DNA of 64,000 nucleotides from Catalimonadaceae bacterium JC749 (GTDB taxonomy: Bacteria; Bacteroidota; Bacteroidia; Cytophagales; Cyclobacteriaceae), in NCBI GenBank assembly GCA_021730635.1, contig JAJNNC010000008.1, forward strand, positions 1-64,000, given 5' to 3'. Below, piece after piece: positions 62,326-64,000 of the stretch. The translations under genes and the position numbers were made by a program. Numbering within the stretch: position 1 is the stretch's first letter; each line of letters begins with the position of its first letter. The notes under the pieces were generated by a model. That model had not been told where the DNA came from. It worked only from the letters and a program-made list of their open reading frames with translations, and ran no database searches.

Positions 62326-63726
62326 TCAGTAACTCTTCTCCGACTCCACATCTTTGGCTAGTTTTACCCGCAGAGAAGAACCTTCATCGCTGACTACAAT
62401 TACTTTCTCTCCCCGGTTGATATAATCACCCCGGGTGAAGGCATCATACAATTCATCCTCAATCATTACCTTACCACTTGGGCGCAACACCGTATAGGCA
62501 GTTCCTTCTTTGCCCACAAAACTCTCTGTCTGAAATCTGGAGGTATATCCCTCTGCGCTGGATTGTTTATGCTGGAGCGACACTCTTTTAAAAGCAGCCG
62601 TATTGGTCAGGCGAACGCCACCAAAAAACATGAGTACGATGCCCCCCAAAGTACCTACCAGGGCTGTGATAGCAGCTTCCAGTACTTCATTGATGTCTAC
62701 AAAAAAGAAATCAAAAGTATTATTGTTGAGCATCATCAAAACGAGAGAGCCAATGGTCAGCACGAGTCCTCCGATGCCGGCGATACCAAAACCCGGGATC
62801 ACAAAGACTTCCAGCCCCAGCAGAGCCAGTCCCACAAAGAAGGTGGCAATCTCCCAGTGAGCAGCCAGTCCATTCAGATAGTAAGGTGTGAGGTATAAAA
62901 CCAGGGCGACCAGCGCTGCCAGCAAGGGAAAACCAACACCCGGTGTCTGTAGCTCAAAATAAATACCTCCCAGCATGATCAGGATGAGTAGTCCGCTGAT
63001 GACAGGGTTGATGAAAAAGGAGATTATTTTTTCGGTCACTCCCAGTTCATACCGGGTAAGGGTCGCGTCCTCCATGCCCACACGCTCCAGAATTTCATCA
63101 ATAGAGCTAACGCCGGCCGTACAATAGCCGTATTTGATAGCTTCCGTAGTAGAAAAAGTGATCACCTGGCCAGCCGATGAGATGCTGTCTATTTCCAGCG
63201 ACTCGTCTACCATCGCTTCCGCAATTTTGGGATCACGCCCTGTGGCTTCAGCGGTAGAGCGCATAATGGATCGCATATACGACTGATATTTATCAGGGGC
63301 TGCTTCCCCGGTGCCTCCGTTCACCACCGTCGCGGCCCCAATGCTGGCACCCGGTGCCATATAGATACTATCGCAGGCAATAGAAATCAGCGCACCCGCA
63401 GAAGCAGCATCTTTGTTGATAAACACATAGACTGGCTTTTCATATTCTAATATTTTTGTGCGTATATCATCAGCATCGTACAGTGCGCCTCCATAGGTGT
63501 CCATGTCAATCAGGATCAGGTCTGCCTCAATCTCATCAGCTTTCTCCATCGCCAGATTTACATAACGGCTCATGCGTGCATCAATTTCTGAGCGAATTTC
63601 CATGATCAGCACTTGCTGGGCTGAGTCTTGCTGCGCCATGACAGGCGGCATACAGAAGAGCCACCCCAACCAGAGGAAAAGGTAGGGTTTCTTGTAATTA
63701 TTCTGCCATCTATTTGAAAGCCTCAT
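62326..63726 (-). CDS. NfeD-type membrane-bound serine protease (ClpP-like)
   Basis: 466 residues from ATG 63726. A signal-type helix (YLFLWLGWLFCMPPVMAQ) leads to the ClpP-class protease domain (about 35-220) with LILIDMDTYGGALYDADDIR and the catalytic Ser in INKDAASAGALISIACD (about 118). Five hydrophobic helices follow (about 245-375: INPVISGLLILIMLGG, FPLLAALVALVLYLTPYY, ATFFVGLALLGLEVFVIPG, GGLVLTIGSLVLMM), then the NfeD OB fold (GKEGTAYTVLRPSGKVMIED, about 412-431). The family cleaves membrane partners such as stomatin. No stomatin gene is in the window. The upstream frame to 63906 was rejected. Confidence 0.88.
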   Translation of the reverse strand: MRLSNRWQNNYKKPYLFLWLGWLFCMPPVMAQQDSAQQVLIMEIRSEIDARMSRYVNLAMEKADEIEADLILIDMDTYGGALYDADDIRTKILEYEKPVYVFINKDAASAGALISIACDSIYMAPGASIGAATVVNGGTGEAAPDKYQSYMRSIMRSTAEATGRDPKIAEAMVDESLEIDSISSAGQVITFSTTEAIKYGYCTAGVSSIDEILERVGMEDATLTRYELGVTEKIISFFINPVISGLLILIMLGGIYFELQTPGVGFPLLAALVALVLYLTPYYLNGLAAHWEIATFFVGLALLGLEVFVIPGFGIAGIGGLVLTIGSLVLMMLNNNTFDFFFVDINEVLEAAITALVGTLGGIVLMFFGGVRLTNTAAFKRVSLQHKQSSAEGYTSRFQTESFVGKEGTAYTVLRPSGKVMIEDELYDAFTRGDYINRGEKVIVVSDEGSSLRVKLAKDVESEKSY

Positions 63727-63932
63727 AAAACCTATAAATTTGTAGCAGCACAGGATGTGCTGTTGTTTAGGAATCCGGATTTTGGTGATCAGTGGCCAGG
63801 TCAGTACAAACTGTTTGCCGGCGACCTGCGACCATACCCTGAATTCATAAAGACAATAATATACAAAAAACATCATTTCCGAAAAAGTTGAGACGCAGGG
63901 ATTCACATCAGTTTGAGGGCAAGATATGGAAC

Positions 63933-64000
63933 ATGATCGCTGATCCCAGAGCCCATTATCTGTTGCTGGAAATACGACAGGAAATACGGCACCAGGTCAG
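63933..64000 (+). CDS. possible start of a plus-strand gene (partial)
   Basis: ATG at 63933 opens a frame that stays open to the window end (MIADPRAHYLLLEIRQEIRH...). Only 22 codons are visible and no family is recognised. Divergent placement from the NfeD gene with about 200 bases between starts is compatible with a real gene, but a chance frame is as likely. Confidence 0.3.
   Translation, partial: MIADPRAHYLLLEIRQEIRHQV

Overview
The window reads as chromosomal DNA of an aerobic Bacteroidota bacterium, most likely Cytophagales. Supporting signs are a DNA polymerase III alpha subunit with an N-terminal proofreading exonuclease, a type IX secretion PorU/PorV-type pair, two proteins with type IX sorting tails, a TonB-dependent receptor with a carboxypeptidase-like N-terminal domain, LytTR regulation, many lipoproteins and almost no Shine-Dalgarno sites. 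No rRNA, CRISPR array, transposase or recognisable prophage was seen; one tRNA-Arg(ACG) lies at 23.0 kb.

Layout. 0-4.5 kb: end of a rhamnose-catabolic aldolase/dehydrogenase, an alpha-L-rhamnosidase-like GH78 enzyme and a GntR/LacI-type sugar regulator. 5-10.1 kb: an AlkD-type DNA repair protein, then a Na+/solute symporter, GNAT acetyltransferase, alanine/ornithine-racemase-like enzyme and M20 amidohydrolase, all on + and possibly one amino-acid salvage unit. 10.2-21.2 kb: lipoprotein, PQQ dehydrogenase, membrane-anchored AraC regulator, patatin phospholipase, UBP-type zinc finger, sulfatase, YihY-type membrane protein, and a FAD (GMC) sugar dehydrogenase with its Tat-type small subunit. 21.2-23.1 kb: a less ordinary stretch with a long palindrome and an orphan class III cyclase-like gene beside the tRNA-Arg.

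23.2-40 kb: outer-membrane barrel, dnaE, an overlooked 58-residue membrane protein, the PorV2-PorU2 operon, aldo/keto reductase, small lipoproteins and two type IX cargo proteins with paralogous tails. 40.5-50 kb: 2H phosphoesterase, M14 carboxypeptidase, an ECF sigma factor with a membrane partner, amidase, S41 peptidase and a YtcJ-like amidohydrolase. 49.9-50.9 kb is nearly gene-free but holds two strong minus-strand terminators, a 28-codon ORF and an inverted repeat enclosing two direct repeats. 50.9-55.6 kb is a TonB receptor / small periplasmic protein / LytS-LytR set. 56-64 kb holds a family B (viral-type) DNA polymerase without phage neighbours, a GH15 glucoamylase/trehalase-like enzyme coupled to a zinc glucose dehydrogenase, and an NfeD-type protease.

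Three unrelated sugar dehydrogenases (PQQ, FAD-GMC, NAD(P)-zinc), a GH15 enzyme, a GH78 enzyme and a sulfatase point to a polysaccharide-degrading life style with periplasmic sugar oxidation. The least explained items are the lone family B polymerase, the orphan cyclase-like gene beside the tRNA, and the structured 50 kb intergenic region. All functional calls rest on reading motifs by eye; no database search was run.
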